From: Alphaproteobacteria bacterium UBA3612
GTDB taxonomy: Bacteria > Pseudomonadota > Alphaproteobacteria > Sphingomonadales > Sphingomonadaceae
Assembly: GCA_002375465.1 (NCBI GenBank)
Contig: DFLT01000005.1
Location: 62,001 to 126,000 of the forward strand
Direction: 5' to 3'
Length of the DNA: 64,000 bases
Part shown: piece by piece, positions 55,460 to 63,615 of the stretch
Position numbering within the stretch: the first letter of the stretch is position 1
Layout: each line of letters opens with the position of its first letter
Program-made: the position numbers and the translations under genes
Notes under the pieces: model-generated
Databases searched by the model: none
Told to the model about the DNA's origin: nothing
Seen by the model: only the letters and a program-made list of their open reading frames with translations

Positions 55460-55556
55460 GGTGGTTACTTTCCTTGTTGAACTCTAAACTCTCCGGGAGA
55501 GTTTGGACCGGCGGGGGTCGGGGACTTGTAGGGAGTGCGACCCCCGCCGGACCCCG

Positions 55557-55730
55557 TCAGGCAGCAAGCTTGCCCGACGTCTGGTCAGCCGCGGCCTGTG
55601 TCGGCGCTGCGGCATATGAATCGGCGCGCGGATCGGGGCCGGCGGCGCCATAAAAAACGGTGAGCGTCAGCGCTGCGGCGGCAAAAACGCCAAGGACGGA
55701 GCGCAGGATGTTGTCGTTTGCGGAGTACAT
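55557..55730 (-). CDS. Small membrane protein, first gene of the psp operon
   Basis: A 57-residue product (start MYSANDNILRS) with one hydrophobic helix (VLGVFAAAALTLTVFYGAA) and an Ala/Gln-rich C-terminus. No known family. It lies 45 nt downstream of the predicted sigma-54 transcript start and about 100 nt before pspA, so it is a likely member of the regulon. Confidence 0.7.
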   Translation of the reverse strand: MYSANDNILRSVLGVFAAAALTLTVFYGAAGPDPRADSYAAAPTQAAADQTSGKLAA

Positions 55731-55786
55731 TGGTTGGTCCCTTTTTCGATGGAGTGAAGTGTTTTTTGTTCTGTGCCTCATGATTA

Positions 55787-55801
55787 GCAAAGGGCGTGCC
55801 A
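55787..55801 (-). promoter_or_regulatory. Sigma-54 promoter of the psp operon
   Basis: On the minus strand TGGCACGCCCTTTGC matches TGGCACG-N4-TTGC exactly, with GG (-24) and GC (-12) ten nt apart. It faces the psp genes and lies between them and divergent pspF, the sigma-54 activator. Confidence 0.9.
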
Positions 55802-55922
55802 ATTTTTGTACTTCAAACAAAACGAATGGATATCAGATAGATAGAAAAAGTTGCCCGCCAGCACGAAAAACTAACCAGGATTTAGTTTGCCGTAAATTGG
55901 GAAAATACGCTAATATCTGGCA

Positions 55923-56987
55923 ATGAAGCCGAATACCACATTGGTTGGAGAGTCGACCGTTCTGCTGGACGCGATCGAACGCGCCAGCCGCGCCGCCGCG
56001 CTCGACCGGCCGGTGCTGGTGATCGGCGAACGTGGTACCGGTAAGGAGCTTGTGGCGGAGCGGCTGCACCGCCTGTCCAATCGCTGGGATGCGCCGCTCG
56101 TGACGGTCAATTGCGCCGCGTTGCCGGAAAACCTGCTGGACGCCGAGCTGTTCGGTTATGAACCCGGCGCCTTTACCGGTGCGACGAAGGGGAGGGCGGG
56201 CCGCTTTGAGGAGGCGGATACGGGGACGCTGTTTCTGGATGAGCTGGGAACCCTGTCTGCGCCCGCGCAGGAGCGCCTGCTGCGCGTCGTCGAATATGGC
56301 GAACTGACCCGCCTTGGTTCGAACCAGGTGCGGCAGGTCGACGTGCGGATCGTCGGCGCGACCAATGCCGACCTGCCCGGCCTCGCAGAGCGCGGCGCCT
56401 TTCGGTCCGACCTGCTCGACCGTTTGAGTTTCGAGGTGGTCACGCTGCCGCCGCTCAGGGTACGTGGCAGCGATATCATGACGCTGGCGGATCATTTCGC
56501 ACGGCGCATGGCGGTTGAGATCGGCTGGAACGATTTTCCCGGTTTTTCCGCCCGCGCTGCAAAGGCGCTGACCGCCTATGACTGGCCGGGCAATGTCCGG
56601 GAATTGAAGAACGTCGTCGAACGGGCGGTCTATAGCGCGGAATTTGCCGACGAACCCGTCGACGAATTGCGCTTCGATCCGTTCGAAAGTCCATGGCGCC
56701 CAACCCGGCTGGAGGGTGCGCCCGCAACGACGCCTTCGTCTCCGCCCGCGCCGGCGAAGGCCGAGGAGATGGAAGGTGCGCCCCCGCCAGCGAGGGCGTC
56801 CCGCACTTCGGTCGAAGACGAAGATTGCGACGACCTGAGAGCGACGGTCGCCCGGTACGAGCGCGCCATCCTGATCGCGGCGCTGGAAAAATGCCGGTAC
56901 AACCAACGCGAAACGGCGGCGAAACTGGCGCTAAGCTATGATCAACTGCGCCACGCAATGAAGCGGCACGAGCTGCACAAGGCCTAA
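55923..56987 (+). CDS. pspF: Phage-shock sigma-54 activator PspF
   Basis: Enhancer-binding AAA+ activator of the psp promoter. The 354-residue product lacks a receiver domain, has Walker A GERGTGKE, the sigma-54 contact GAFTGA, and a C-terminal helix-turn-helix (NQRETAAKLALSYDQLRHAMKRH). A 40-residue Ala/Pro-rich linker before the helix-turn-helix makes it longer than the usual about 330. It is divergent from the psp operon. Confidence 0.94.
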   Translation: MKPNTTLVGESTVLLDAIERASRAAALDRPVLVIGERGTGKELVAERLHRLSNRWDAPLVTVNCAALPENLLDAELFGYEPGAFTGATKGRAGRFEEADTGTLFLDELGTLSAPAQERLLRVVEYGELTRLGSNQVRQVDVRIVGATNADLPGLAERGAFRSDLLDRLSFEVVTLPPLRVRGSDIMTLADHFARRMAVEIGWNDFPGFSARAAKALTAYDWPGNVRELKNVVERAVYSAEFADEPVDELRFDPFESPWRPTRLEGAPATTPSSPPAPAKAEEMEGAPPPARASRTSVEDEDCDDLRATVARYERAILIAALEKCRYNQRETAAKLALSYDQLRHAMKRHELHKA

Positions 56988-57114
56988 ATTGACGCAGGAT
57001 TTCCGTTCTGCGTAAGGAAAGCCATGTTCAGTACACGCGGCGGTGGACCTTCGGCGATGTTCGCACGTTGGCCCCGTGAACCCTTTTCCCCATCTATATA
57101 CAGGAGACCAATTC

Positions 57115-57729
57115 ATGGCTGTAACCTTTCCCGACCTTCCCTACGCGCAGGACGCTCTGGCACCGGCAATCTCGGCTGAAACCCTCAGCTACCATCATGG
57201 CAAGCACCACAAGGCATATGTGACCAAGACCAACGATGCCATCAAGGGAACCGACCTTGAGAACAAAAGCCTGGTAGAGATCGTCCGCGCGGCGAAGGCA
57301 AAGGGCGACCAGGGCCTTTTCAACAATTCCGCGCAGAGCTGGAACCACACATTCCTATGGAACAGCTATTCGCCCAATGGTGGCGGAGAGCCGACCGGCA
57401 AGCTGAAGGAGCTGGTGGATAGCGCATTCGGTTCGCTGGATGACTTCAAATCGAAGTTCAAGGAGAAGGCGACCGGCAATTTCGCGTCCGGCTGGACGTG
57501 GCTGTGCCTGTCCGGCAATTCGGTCGAAATCCTGAACACCGACGACGCGGACACGCCGCTGGTACATGACGGCAAGAAGGCGCTGCTGACCCTCGATGTG
57601 TGGGAGCACGCCTATTACCTCGACAAGCAGAACGATCGCGGCGCCTATGTCGACGACTTCCTGAACAAGCTGATCAACTGGGATTTTGCAGCGCAGAATC
57701 TGGATAAGGACGAAGAAAACCTCGTCTGA
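57115..57729 (+). CDS. sodB: Superoxide dismutase [Fe/Mn]
   Basis: Removes superoxide in the cytoplasm. The 204-residue product carries metal ligands H27 (YHHGKHH), H78 (SWNHTFLW), and the D/H pair in DVWEHAYYLD. GGEPTGKL and QSWNHTF suit the iron form. CAGGAGACC lies 6 nt before the ATG; an upstream frame is not used. Confidence 0.96.
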   Translation: MAVTFPDLPYAQDALAPAISAETLSYHHGKHHKAYVTKTNDAIKGTDLENKSLVEIVRAAKAKGDQGLFNNSAQSWNHTFLWNSYSPNGGGEPTGKLKELVDSAFGSLDDFKSKFKEKATGNFASGWTWLCLSGNSVEILNTDDADTPLVHDGKKALLTLDVWEHAYYLDKQNDRGAYVDDFLNKLINWDFAAQNLDKDEENLV

Positions 57730-57753
57730 GCAACGGTTGCTTTCAAAAAAATG

Positions 57754-57790
57754 CGGCGCGCGGTCCGACGGATCGCGCGCCGTTTTTTTT
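57754..57790 (+). terminator. Intrinsic terminator of sodB
   Basis: A 13-bp stem with one G-T pair (CGGCGCGCGGTCC / GGATCGCGCGCCG) and a 4-nt loop, followed by eight T residues. Confidence 0.92.
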
Positions 57791-57879
57791 GCCGTAACAT
57801 TTCCAACGATGCCGGACCCCCGCTTGCGGGCGTGGGGGAGCAAGGCGCGGAAAAAGCGAAACATTATTAAAAAATATCT

Positions 57880-57910
57880 TTATGACATTCATGTTGCAAA
57901 ACTGTCATAA
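57880..57910. promoter_or_regulatory. Inverted repeat with a Pho-box-like half site
   Basis: TTATGACA (57880-57887) and TGTCATAA (57903-57910) form a perfect 8-bp inverted repeat with 15 nt between. The right arm lies in CTGTCATAAAAGTGCAAT, which agrees in 11 of 14 informative positions with the PhoB box. It is 38 nt before the next gene. Confidence 0.45.
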
Positions 57911-57947
57911 AAGTGCAATACTCTCTTCAAGAAACGGGAGAAGAGAC

Positions 57948-58301
57948 ATGAAAATCCTATTTGCACTTGCTGCGGCAACCATGGCTTTCGGCGGCGCGGC
58001 CGCAGAGGAAATCGGTTACGCGAAGGACGCTCTGGCCTATTCCGCCATGATCAATGGCGACTGGAGCACGGCAGAGGCTCAACTGGCACAGAGCGGCGAC
58101 GAGCTGTCCAGCGATCCGGCATATTTGCTGAACCTCGCCCAGCTATATCTTTCGACGAACCGGACTGCGGAGGCCGATGCCGTTTATCGCCGCGTTCTTT
58201 CGAACGATGACATGATCCTGGTCCTGTCGGACGGCCGCAAGGTTACGGCGCATTCGCTTGCCAGCAGCCGCCTGTCGCGGGTGCAGCAGGCCGCGCGTTA
58301 A
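57948..58301 (+). CDS. Small exported helical-repeat (TPR-like) protein
   Basis: A 117-residue protein with a signal peptide (cleavage near GGAAAEE) and one to two TPR-like helical pairs (ALAYSAMINGDWSTAEAQL and NLAQLYLSTNRTAEADAVY). No named family. GGGAGAAGAG lies 4 nt before the ATG. It converges with gspN, and its last 4 nt overlap that gene's last codon. A candidate operator lies upstream. Confidence 0.8.
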   Translation: MKILFALAAATMAFGGAAAEEIGYAKDALAYSAMINGDWSTAEAQLAQSGDELSSDPAYLLNLAQLYLSTNRTAEADAVYRRVLSNDDMILVLSDGRKVTAHSLASSRLSRVQQAAR

Positions 58302-58966
58302 TCGGTAGGCGGGGCGAGCGCGAAGCTCGCCCCGCCTACCGTGACCATCACCGGCGAGGGACGATCCCCCGCGATGGTGAGTAACAGGTGATCATTGCCG
58401 CTTGCTAAGTCGGCGAGGATCTGACCGTTCTTGCATGCGACGGGACCAATAAATCTGCGCGTGCCACCGGAGGGCAGGCCTGGAACGTTGACACCTACAT
58501 CGGCTTCAATTGTCCCGCTGGCGGCAGAGCATGACATGCCGTCGCCCCGCGCCACCGAGATATTCGTTAACGTGGCGGAGCCGGTAAGCGGCCCGCCCGG
58601 GAAGAGTGAGCCCAAATCAATGCTGCCCGACAGCCCGGCCAGCTCGCCCCCGCCTCCGCCATATCCTGAAAGAGAGAGCGCACTTCCCTCAGGAGTGCTG
58701 AACCGAAGCGCGGGCCTGCCTGTCAGCAGGCGCGTTGGCGCGGCGGCAATGTCGATATCGCCGACCTGAACGCCGAACAGGGTCGCGTTGACCATCGTAC
58801 CGTTCCATATCGAGCCTTCGGCCGCCTGGGCACGAAGCGTTGCAGGCGGCAGATCGGCGCCGTCCAGCGCGCTTGCCAATGGCAGCGTTCCCACCAGCGC
58901 CGCCAGCAGCACGACGACGAAGATACCGATCCGGGCGCCAACGGAATTCAGTATCCTGCCGCCCAT
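58298..58966 (-). CDS. gspN: Type II secretion system protein N
   Basis: Minor inner-membrane T2SS component whose role is unsettled. The 222-residue product has one N-terminal membrane helix and a beta-rich periplasmic domain with AEGSIWNGTMVNATL, typical of GspN. It overlaps gspM at one base. Its last 40 nt hold a perfect 17-bp inverted repeat. Confidence 0.87.
   Translation of the reverse strand: MGGRILNSVGARIGIFVVVLLAALVGTLPLASALDGADLPPATLRAQAAEGSIWNGTMVNATLFGVQVGDIDIAAAPTRLLTGRPALRFSTPEGSALSLSGYGGGGGELAGLSGSIDLGSLFPGGPLTGSATLTNISVARGDGMSCSAASGTIEADVGVNVPGLPSGGTRRFIGPVACKNGQILADLASGNDHLLLTIAGDRPSPVMVTVGGASFALAPPTD
58303..58341. repeat. Perfect 17-bp inverted repeat inside the gspN 3' end
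   Basis: CGGTAGGCGGGGCGAGC (58303-58319) and its exact complement (58325-58341) flank a 5-nt loop. No T-tract. It sits 2 nt past the stop of the convergent TPR-like gene. Confidence 0.9.
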
Positions 58967-59421
58967 CAGATGGCGCCGATCGTCATCGCAGCGGAAAGGG
59001 TGGAATCCTCGTTGCGGCGAATATCCGCCTCCATAACCTTCAGACGTTCCTCGCGCTCCACGCGGACGATCCAGTTGAACAGAATGTCCGCCTTTACCGC
59101 GTCGGCGGCCAATTCGACGGCACTGCCCGTCCCCCCCGTTACGCGGACATCCAATCCGTCGCTCTGCGCCAGCGTCAGCAGACGCTCTGGCGAAACCGCC
59201 GCTGGTGCGTCGCCGCCGCTGCTTTCGCCGGCATAGGCCAGCACTTGTTCGTGCACGGCCACGGCACGCGACACGCGCATGTCCTCATGCGCGACTGCAG
59301 ACGCAAGCGCTCGCACAGCGAACCAGGCCAGCAGCAGCAAGACGACCACGGCGAGGCCGACCAATAGCCGCTGTTCGCGCAGATCGCGCGCCTGCCACCA
59401 GGCGAGACCGTTCTGAATCAT
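58966..59421 (-). CDS. gspM: Type II secretion system protein M
   Basis: Inner-membrane assembly-platform protein that pairs with GspL. The 151-residue product has a short cytoplasmic start, one membrane helix (LLVGLAVVVLLLLAWFAV) and a small ferredoxin-like periplasmic domain. Start overlaps gspL by 4 nt. Confidence 0.88.
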   Translation of the reverse strand: MIQNGLAWWQARDLREQRLLVGLAVVVLLLLAWFAVRALASAVAHEDMRVSRAVAVHEQVLAYAGESSGGDAPAAVSPERLLTLAQSDGLDVRVTGGTGSAVELAADAVKADILFNWIVRVEREERLKVMEADIRRNEDSTLSAAMTIGAI

Positions 59422-60533
59422 GGCCGGGTCAACTCCACCGAAACAGCAAGGCCGGCACCCTGTGGCCGGGGGGCACCGGCCACAAAATCATAGCCTGCCG
59501 CCTCGACGACCGGCCGCAAGGCGTCAGCGGTCATTCCTGCGGTCAGCTCCATTTCAGCGGCAAGGCGCGTGCCGTCCCAGGCCACAGATTCTATGGTGGC
59601 CCCCGGTGCGCCCCGCGTAGCCGCGACCAGGATCTGCATCGCTGCGGACAAATCCGATGGTTCGGCCAGTGCAGAGCCGCTCAGCAGCGTTTGCACCGCT
59701 TCCGCAGGCGGCGTACCGGGCGGTAATGCCGCCGCGGCAACGGCGCGACTTTCCGCCTCGATCGCGTCCGCCACATGATCGGTGCGCCAGATGTCGATCA
59801 GATTTGAGAGAAGCAGCAACAGCGGCACACCGGCGGCAAGGATCAGACAGCGCCGCCACGCCTTCGACAGGTGCCACCCGGATGCCTGGGCAAATGCGCC
59901 GTTTCGAAGATTGATGCGGGGTCGGCCACTCTCGACGACCATCGCTGCCTCTAACGCACTGGCTTTCTCCTCGGTGTGAAGTGCGCGGGTACCCAACACG
60001 GCTTCTGCCAGGCCGGCTTCGCACACCATGGCCGCCCCCTGCGCCCGTACCGCAAGCAATGCACGCCCGACGGGAAACCCCACGGCGTCACGCTCCGGCA
60101 CGGGCAACAGCATGTGATCGGGAATGATGATGTCGGGATCGATGCCGAGCGCGGCGAGGCGCGACAGCCATGTTTGCATCGCCGCGAAATCGGTAACCGC
60201 GACGCCCGTTTTACCGGGGAGTTCGTCCGTCGTGTCGATGGCGGTGTGGATCGACGCGGGGGCCAGCGCGGTATGTTCTGCAACGGTATAGCGGGCCGCC
60301 GCTGCCAACTGCGCGGATGTCGTCCCGTCCAGCGGCAGCCACAGCATCCGGACCGCCTCGCCCGGAACGACGGCGATGATCGTATCGTCCTGCGCGATCA
60401 GGGGCGGCTCGCCTGCCTCCTCCTCATGAAGATATCCGCGCGCGGCTATGGCGCCGCTTTCCTCCACGATGCGCAGCCAGGCGGCTGGCGCGCCCTCCGC
60501 TCGGGGCAGGATGATCAGTACGCGACCGCTCAT
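59418..60533 (-). CDS. gspL: Type II secretion system protein L
   Basis: Links the cytoplasmic ATPase GspE to the membrane platform. The 371-residue product has a cytoplasmic actin-like domain (about 1-235), one membrane helix (RCLILAAGVPLLLLLSNLI) and a periplasmic ferredoxin-like domain. The start MSGRVLIILP is preferred over an upstream ATG. Its ATG overlaps the gspJ stop by 4 nt, leaving no room for gspK. Confidence 0.88.
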   Translation of the reverse strand: MSGRVLIILPRAEGAPAAWLRIVEESGAIAARGYLHEEEAGEPPLIAQDDTIIAVVPGEAVRMLWLPLDGTTSAQLAAAARYTVAEHTALAPASIHTAIDTTDELPGKTGVAVTDFAAMQTWLSRLAALGIDPDIIIPDHMLLPVPERDAVGFPVGRALLAVRAQGAAMVCEAGLAEAVLGTRALHTEEKASALEAAMVVESGRPRINLRNGAFAQASGWHLSKAWRRCLILAAGVPLLLLLSNLIDIWRTDHVADAIEAESRAVAAAALPPGTPPAEAVQTLLSGSALAEPSDLSAAMQILVAATRGAPGATIESVAWDGTRLAAEMELTAGMTADALRPVVEAAGYDFVAGAPRPQGAGLAVSVELTRP

Positions 60534-61120
60534 GAGGGCACGCCCGTCAGGAACAATTGTTCTGTCCTGCCAAAGCGCGGGTGCGTCAGGGTCAGGCGAA
60601 CCGCATCCGGCAGGGCATCCCCGTTGGCGGTCATCGGGCGCTCGTTCCACGCACCCTCCAGGTGAAATTCAATTTCGACATTTTGCGCCCCTGGCAGCAA
60701 CACGGCGGGCGGGCCGAACTCGGCTCCGTCCAGAAAGGGCGCGGCGCGGCGGGTCAGGCCCTCTGGCCCGGCACTCCATTCGACATATTCCATGCTCGGC
60801 CGCCCCTCTCGGTCGCTGCGATCGGGGCCGCGGCGGGCGAAGGCGATCAACATATCCTGCCCCTCGCCACCGTCGATCCGGGGACGCGGATTGCCATCCG
60901 TGTCGCGGGTCACCCTGACCGCCATCTGGGCCAGGTCGGAACGCAGCGCGGCGCGCGTTCTTTGCAATTCCTGCAGTTCCTGCGAGGTCTCTTCAATGCC
61001 ACGGCTTGCCTCGACCGTCTGGCCGAAAACGAAGGTGCTTGCCCCCGCCACGATCGCGAACACGAACAGCGCGACAAGGGTTTCGACGAGTGTAAAGCCA
61101 TGGGACGCAGTTGTTTTCAT
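60530..61120 (-). CDS. gspJ: Type II secretion system minor pseudopilin J
   Basis: Minor pseudopilin at the tip of the T2SS pseudopilus. The 196-residue product has the prepilin motif HGFTLVETLVALFVFA, cleaved after Gly, with Glu5. Coupled to gspI upstream and gspL downstream by 4-nt overlaps. Confidence 0.92.
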   Translation of the reverse strand: MKTTASHGFTLVETLVALFVFAIVAGASTFVFGQTVEASRGIEETSQELQELQRTRAALRSDLAQMAVRVTRDTDGNPRPRIDGGEGQDMLIAFARRGPDRSDREGRPSMEYVEWSAGPEGLTRRAAPFLDGAEFGPPAVLLPGAQNVEIEFHLEGAWNERPMTANGDALPDAVRLTLTHPRFGRTEQLFLTGVPS

Positions 61121-61473
61121 TGCAGGGCACGCATGCCTTCCAACGATGCCGCGACGCCCTGGGGATCGCGCACGTCGACCCGCAGGCGAACTAGACCGTC
61201 CTCCAGCGCCGTCGCCTCCATGGTCACTTCCCAATTCATGTCCAGATTCGTGATCGTCTCGCTTCTGCTGCCATAGGCGGGTGGACGCGCGGCGATAAGC
61301 CCATCGATCAGTGCATTCTCCGCGACGATGTCGGCAACGGTGGCGCGCTCGGCGGCAACCGCAGTCGATGCGCTGACGCTGTTCAGCCGCAGCAGGGCGA
61401 GCATGGCAAGGGCCAGCACGGCCAATGCCACCATGACCTCGATCAGGCTGAAGCCGGAATCAGTTTCCCGCAT
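61117..61473 (-). CDS. gspI: Type II secretion system minor pseudopilin I
   Basis: Core minor pseudopilin that nucleates the pseudopilus. The 118-residue product starts with MRETDSGFSLIEVMVALAVLA, a type IV prepilin site with Glu5. It overlaps gspH by 14 nt. Confidence 0.92.
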   Translation of the reverse strand: MRETDSGFSLIEVMVALAVLALAMLALLRLNSVSASTAVAAERATVADIVAENALIDGLIAARPPAYGSRSETITNLDMNWEVTMEATALEDGLVRLRVDVRDPQGVAASLEGMRALQ

Positions 61474-61912
61474 CGATGGTCACGTTTCCAGCCGCCGAGA
61501 CATTCACGGCCAGCCGCCTGGTGCCGCCGGTCAGCGCGATTGCGGCAGGTTCGGCAAGGCCGACGGCGTCGAATCGAATACGCGCGGCGCCCTCGCCGCC
61601 TATGTCCACGGCGATGTTGCGGTCCCAGCGCTCCGCATCCAGCGGTGCGTCGCGGATGGGGACCCATTGGCCGCCGATACGCTCCTCGAATCGATAGCCG
61701 TCCGTATCGACCAGCGCTGCCGTTTCACGCCCTGAAAACAGCGCCCGGTCGCGCACCGCGATCAGGCGGGCGCCGAACTGCTCGGCATCCGCGCGCGCGC
61801 CCTCTTCGTCGCCCGGGATCGACATGACCACCGCGGCAGAGGCGACGCCCATGATCGCCAGAACGACCATCAGTTCGACAAGGGTAAAACCGGATTGGGC
61901 GCGGGATCGCAT
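61460..61912 (-). CDS. gspH: Type II secretion system minor pseudopilin H
   Basis: Minor pseudopilin of 150 residues with SGFTLVELMVVLAIMG (Glu5) at the N-terminus, then a beta-rich domain with CxxC-free GspH core. 3 nt separate it from gspG. Confidence 0.9.
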   Translation of the reverse strand: MRSRAQSGFTLVELMVVLAIMGVASAAVVMSIPGDEEGARADAEQFGARLIAVRDRALFSGRETAALVDTDGYRFEERIGGQWVPIRDAPLDAERWDRNIAVDIGGEGAARIRFDAVGLAEPAAIALTGGTRRLAVNVSAAGNVTIDAGN

Positions 61913-61915
61913 GGT

Positions 61916-62374
61916 CTAGTTCTGCCAATTGCCGATATCGGCGTTATCTTCTTCACCGCCGGGAACGCCGTCGGCGCCATAGCTGAATATGTCCAGCTGC
62001 CCGCGTTCGCCGGGGAATTGGTAAAGATAGGGATTGCCCCACGGGTCATCGGGCAGACGCTGCACATAGCCGCCGGCGCGGTAGCGTTCCGGACGCGAGA
62101 GGCTGGCAGGCGGCGATTGCAGCGCCGCCAGGCCCTCCTGCGTCGATGGGAAGCTGCGATTGTCCACCCGGTACATCTGCAGCGCCTGTTCCAGCACGGC
62201 GATGTCCGCCCGCGCCTTTTCCCGTTCCGCAACACCCTGCGCCGGCAGGACGTTCAGGACGACGAACGTGGTAAGAAGGCCCAGGATCGCGATCACGACC
62301 ATCAGTTCGACGAGGGTAAATCCCTCATCGTCGCGGCGGTCCTCCGGCTTCTTTGTGTGATCGGCGTCTTTCAT
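61916..62374 (-). CDS. gspG: Type II secretion system major pseudopilin G
   Basis: Major subunit of the pseudopilus. The 152-residue product has an unusually long leader (17 residues, charged) before EGFTLVELMVVIAILG, and the GspG calcium-binding/processing region YPSTQEGL-like (here FPSTQEGLAAL) and DPWGNPYLYQ. The prepilin site and internal motif secure the call. Confidence 0.95.
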   Translation of the reverse strand: MKDADHTKKPEDRRDDEGFTLVELMVVIAILGLLTTFVVLNVLPAQGVAEREKARADIAVLEQALQMYRVDNRSFPSTQEGLAALQSPPASLSRPERYRAGGYVQRLPDDPWGNPYLYQFPGERGQLDIFSYGADGVPGGEEDNADIGNWQN

Positions 62375-62382
62375 CTCGACCT

Positions 62383-63606
62383 CTATCCTATGGCTAGCGT
62401 GTTGAGTTGCATGATGGGCAGCAGAATGGACAGGACGATCATCGCCACCATCCCGCCCATGACAACGATGATGGCAGGTTCCAGAAGGGAGAGCGCGCCC
62501 GATGTGAAGGCATCGAATTCCCGCTCCATATAGTCGGCTGCGCGCGACAGCATGATGTCCAGCTGACCGGATTGTTCGCCGGACGTCGCCATGTGCACCA
62601 GCAGGGGCGGGAACAGGCCCGTGGCCCGCATGGCCGCCGACAGGCTGCCGCCCTCGTTCACCCGCTCCACGATGGAAAGGCAGGCTGCGCGAACGGCACG
62701 ATTGTGGATCGTACGCGCGGTAACTGCCAGTCCGTCGAGAAGCGGCATGCCGTTCGAAACGACCGTCGACAGCGTGCGCGCCAGACGGGCTGCATTCACT
62801 TCGCGGATCAGGCGGCCGATCAGCGGTACGTTCAGCAGCGAACGATCGAATCGCAGGCGAAACGCATCATTCGCCATCGCCCGGATGAAAACCGCGACGC
62901 CGATGACGATCGCGACCAGCAGGAACGGCCCATATGCCACCATCGCATCCGATGTACCGATGGTGATCCGCGTCAGCAGCGGCAGTTCCTGCCCCATATT
63001 GTCGAATTGTTCGACGACCTTTGGAATGACGAACACCATCAGGCCCGTGACGATCAGCAGCGCGACCAGCGCCAGCATGATCGGATAGACGAGGGCGGTC
63101 ACGATCTTGCTGCGCACCTCTGCCTGCCGTTCCAGCAAGTCGGCAAGGCGGGTCAGCACCTCTGCCATCGCGCCGGAGCCTTCGCCTGCCGCCACCATTG
63201 CGCGGTAAAGCGGCGGAAAGCTCTTCGCCTCCGCACCCAGCGCGACGCCCAGCCTGCGCCCTTCGACGACGCCGGCATGCACGCTGGCGGTGATGCGGCG
63301 CACATGTTCCTTTTCCGACTGCTGCGAAATCGACCTTAGCGATTCCTCCAGCGGGGATACCGCGATCAGCGTGGACAATTGCCGGGTGAACAGGGTCAGT
63401 TGTTTCGTGGACAGCTTCTTTTCGAAAAGCGGCGCGCGCGCCGGACCGGTTTCGGCGACCGTCGCGCGGTCCGATACGGACAGCCGCACCGGCAGCAGGC
63501 CCTTGGCCCGCAAAAGCTCCCGCGCCGCGTCTTCCGCACCCGCAGTTAAGGCGCCCTTGCGCTCCCGCCCGCCGGTGTCGATGGCAAGATACTGATAGGT
63601 CGGCAT
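62383..63606 (-). CDS. gspF: Type II secretion system inner-membrane protein F
   Basis: Platform protein of the T2SS with two GspF domains and three membrane helices. The 407-residue product opens TYQYLAIDTGGRERKG and contains FTRQLSTLIAVSPLEESL and LATSGEQSGQLD. Normal length. Confidence 0.95.
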   Translation of the reverse strand: MPTYQYLAIDTGGRERKGALTAGAEDAARELLRAKGLLPVRLSVSDRATVAETGPARAPLFEKKLSTKQLTLFTRQLSTLIAVSPLEESLRSISQQSEKEHVRRITASVHAGVVEGRRLGVALGAEAKSFPPLYRAMVAAGEGSGAMAEVLTRLADLLERQAEVRSKIVTALVYPIMLALVALLIVTGLMVFVIPKVVEQFDNMGQELPLLTRITIGTSDAMVAYGPFLLVAIVIGVAVFIRAMANDAFRLRFDRSLLNVPLIGRLIREVNAARLARTLSTVVSNGMPLLDGLAVTARTIHNRAVRAACLSIVERVNEGGSLSAAMRATGLFPPLLVHMATSGEQSGQLDIMLSRAADYMEREFDAFTSGALSLLEPAIIVVMGGMVAMIVLSILLPIMQLNTLAIG

Positions 63607-63615
63607 TGCCCGGTC

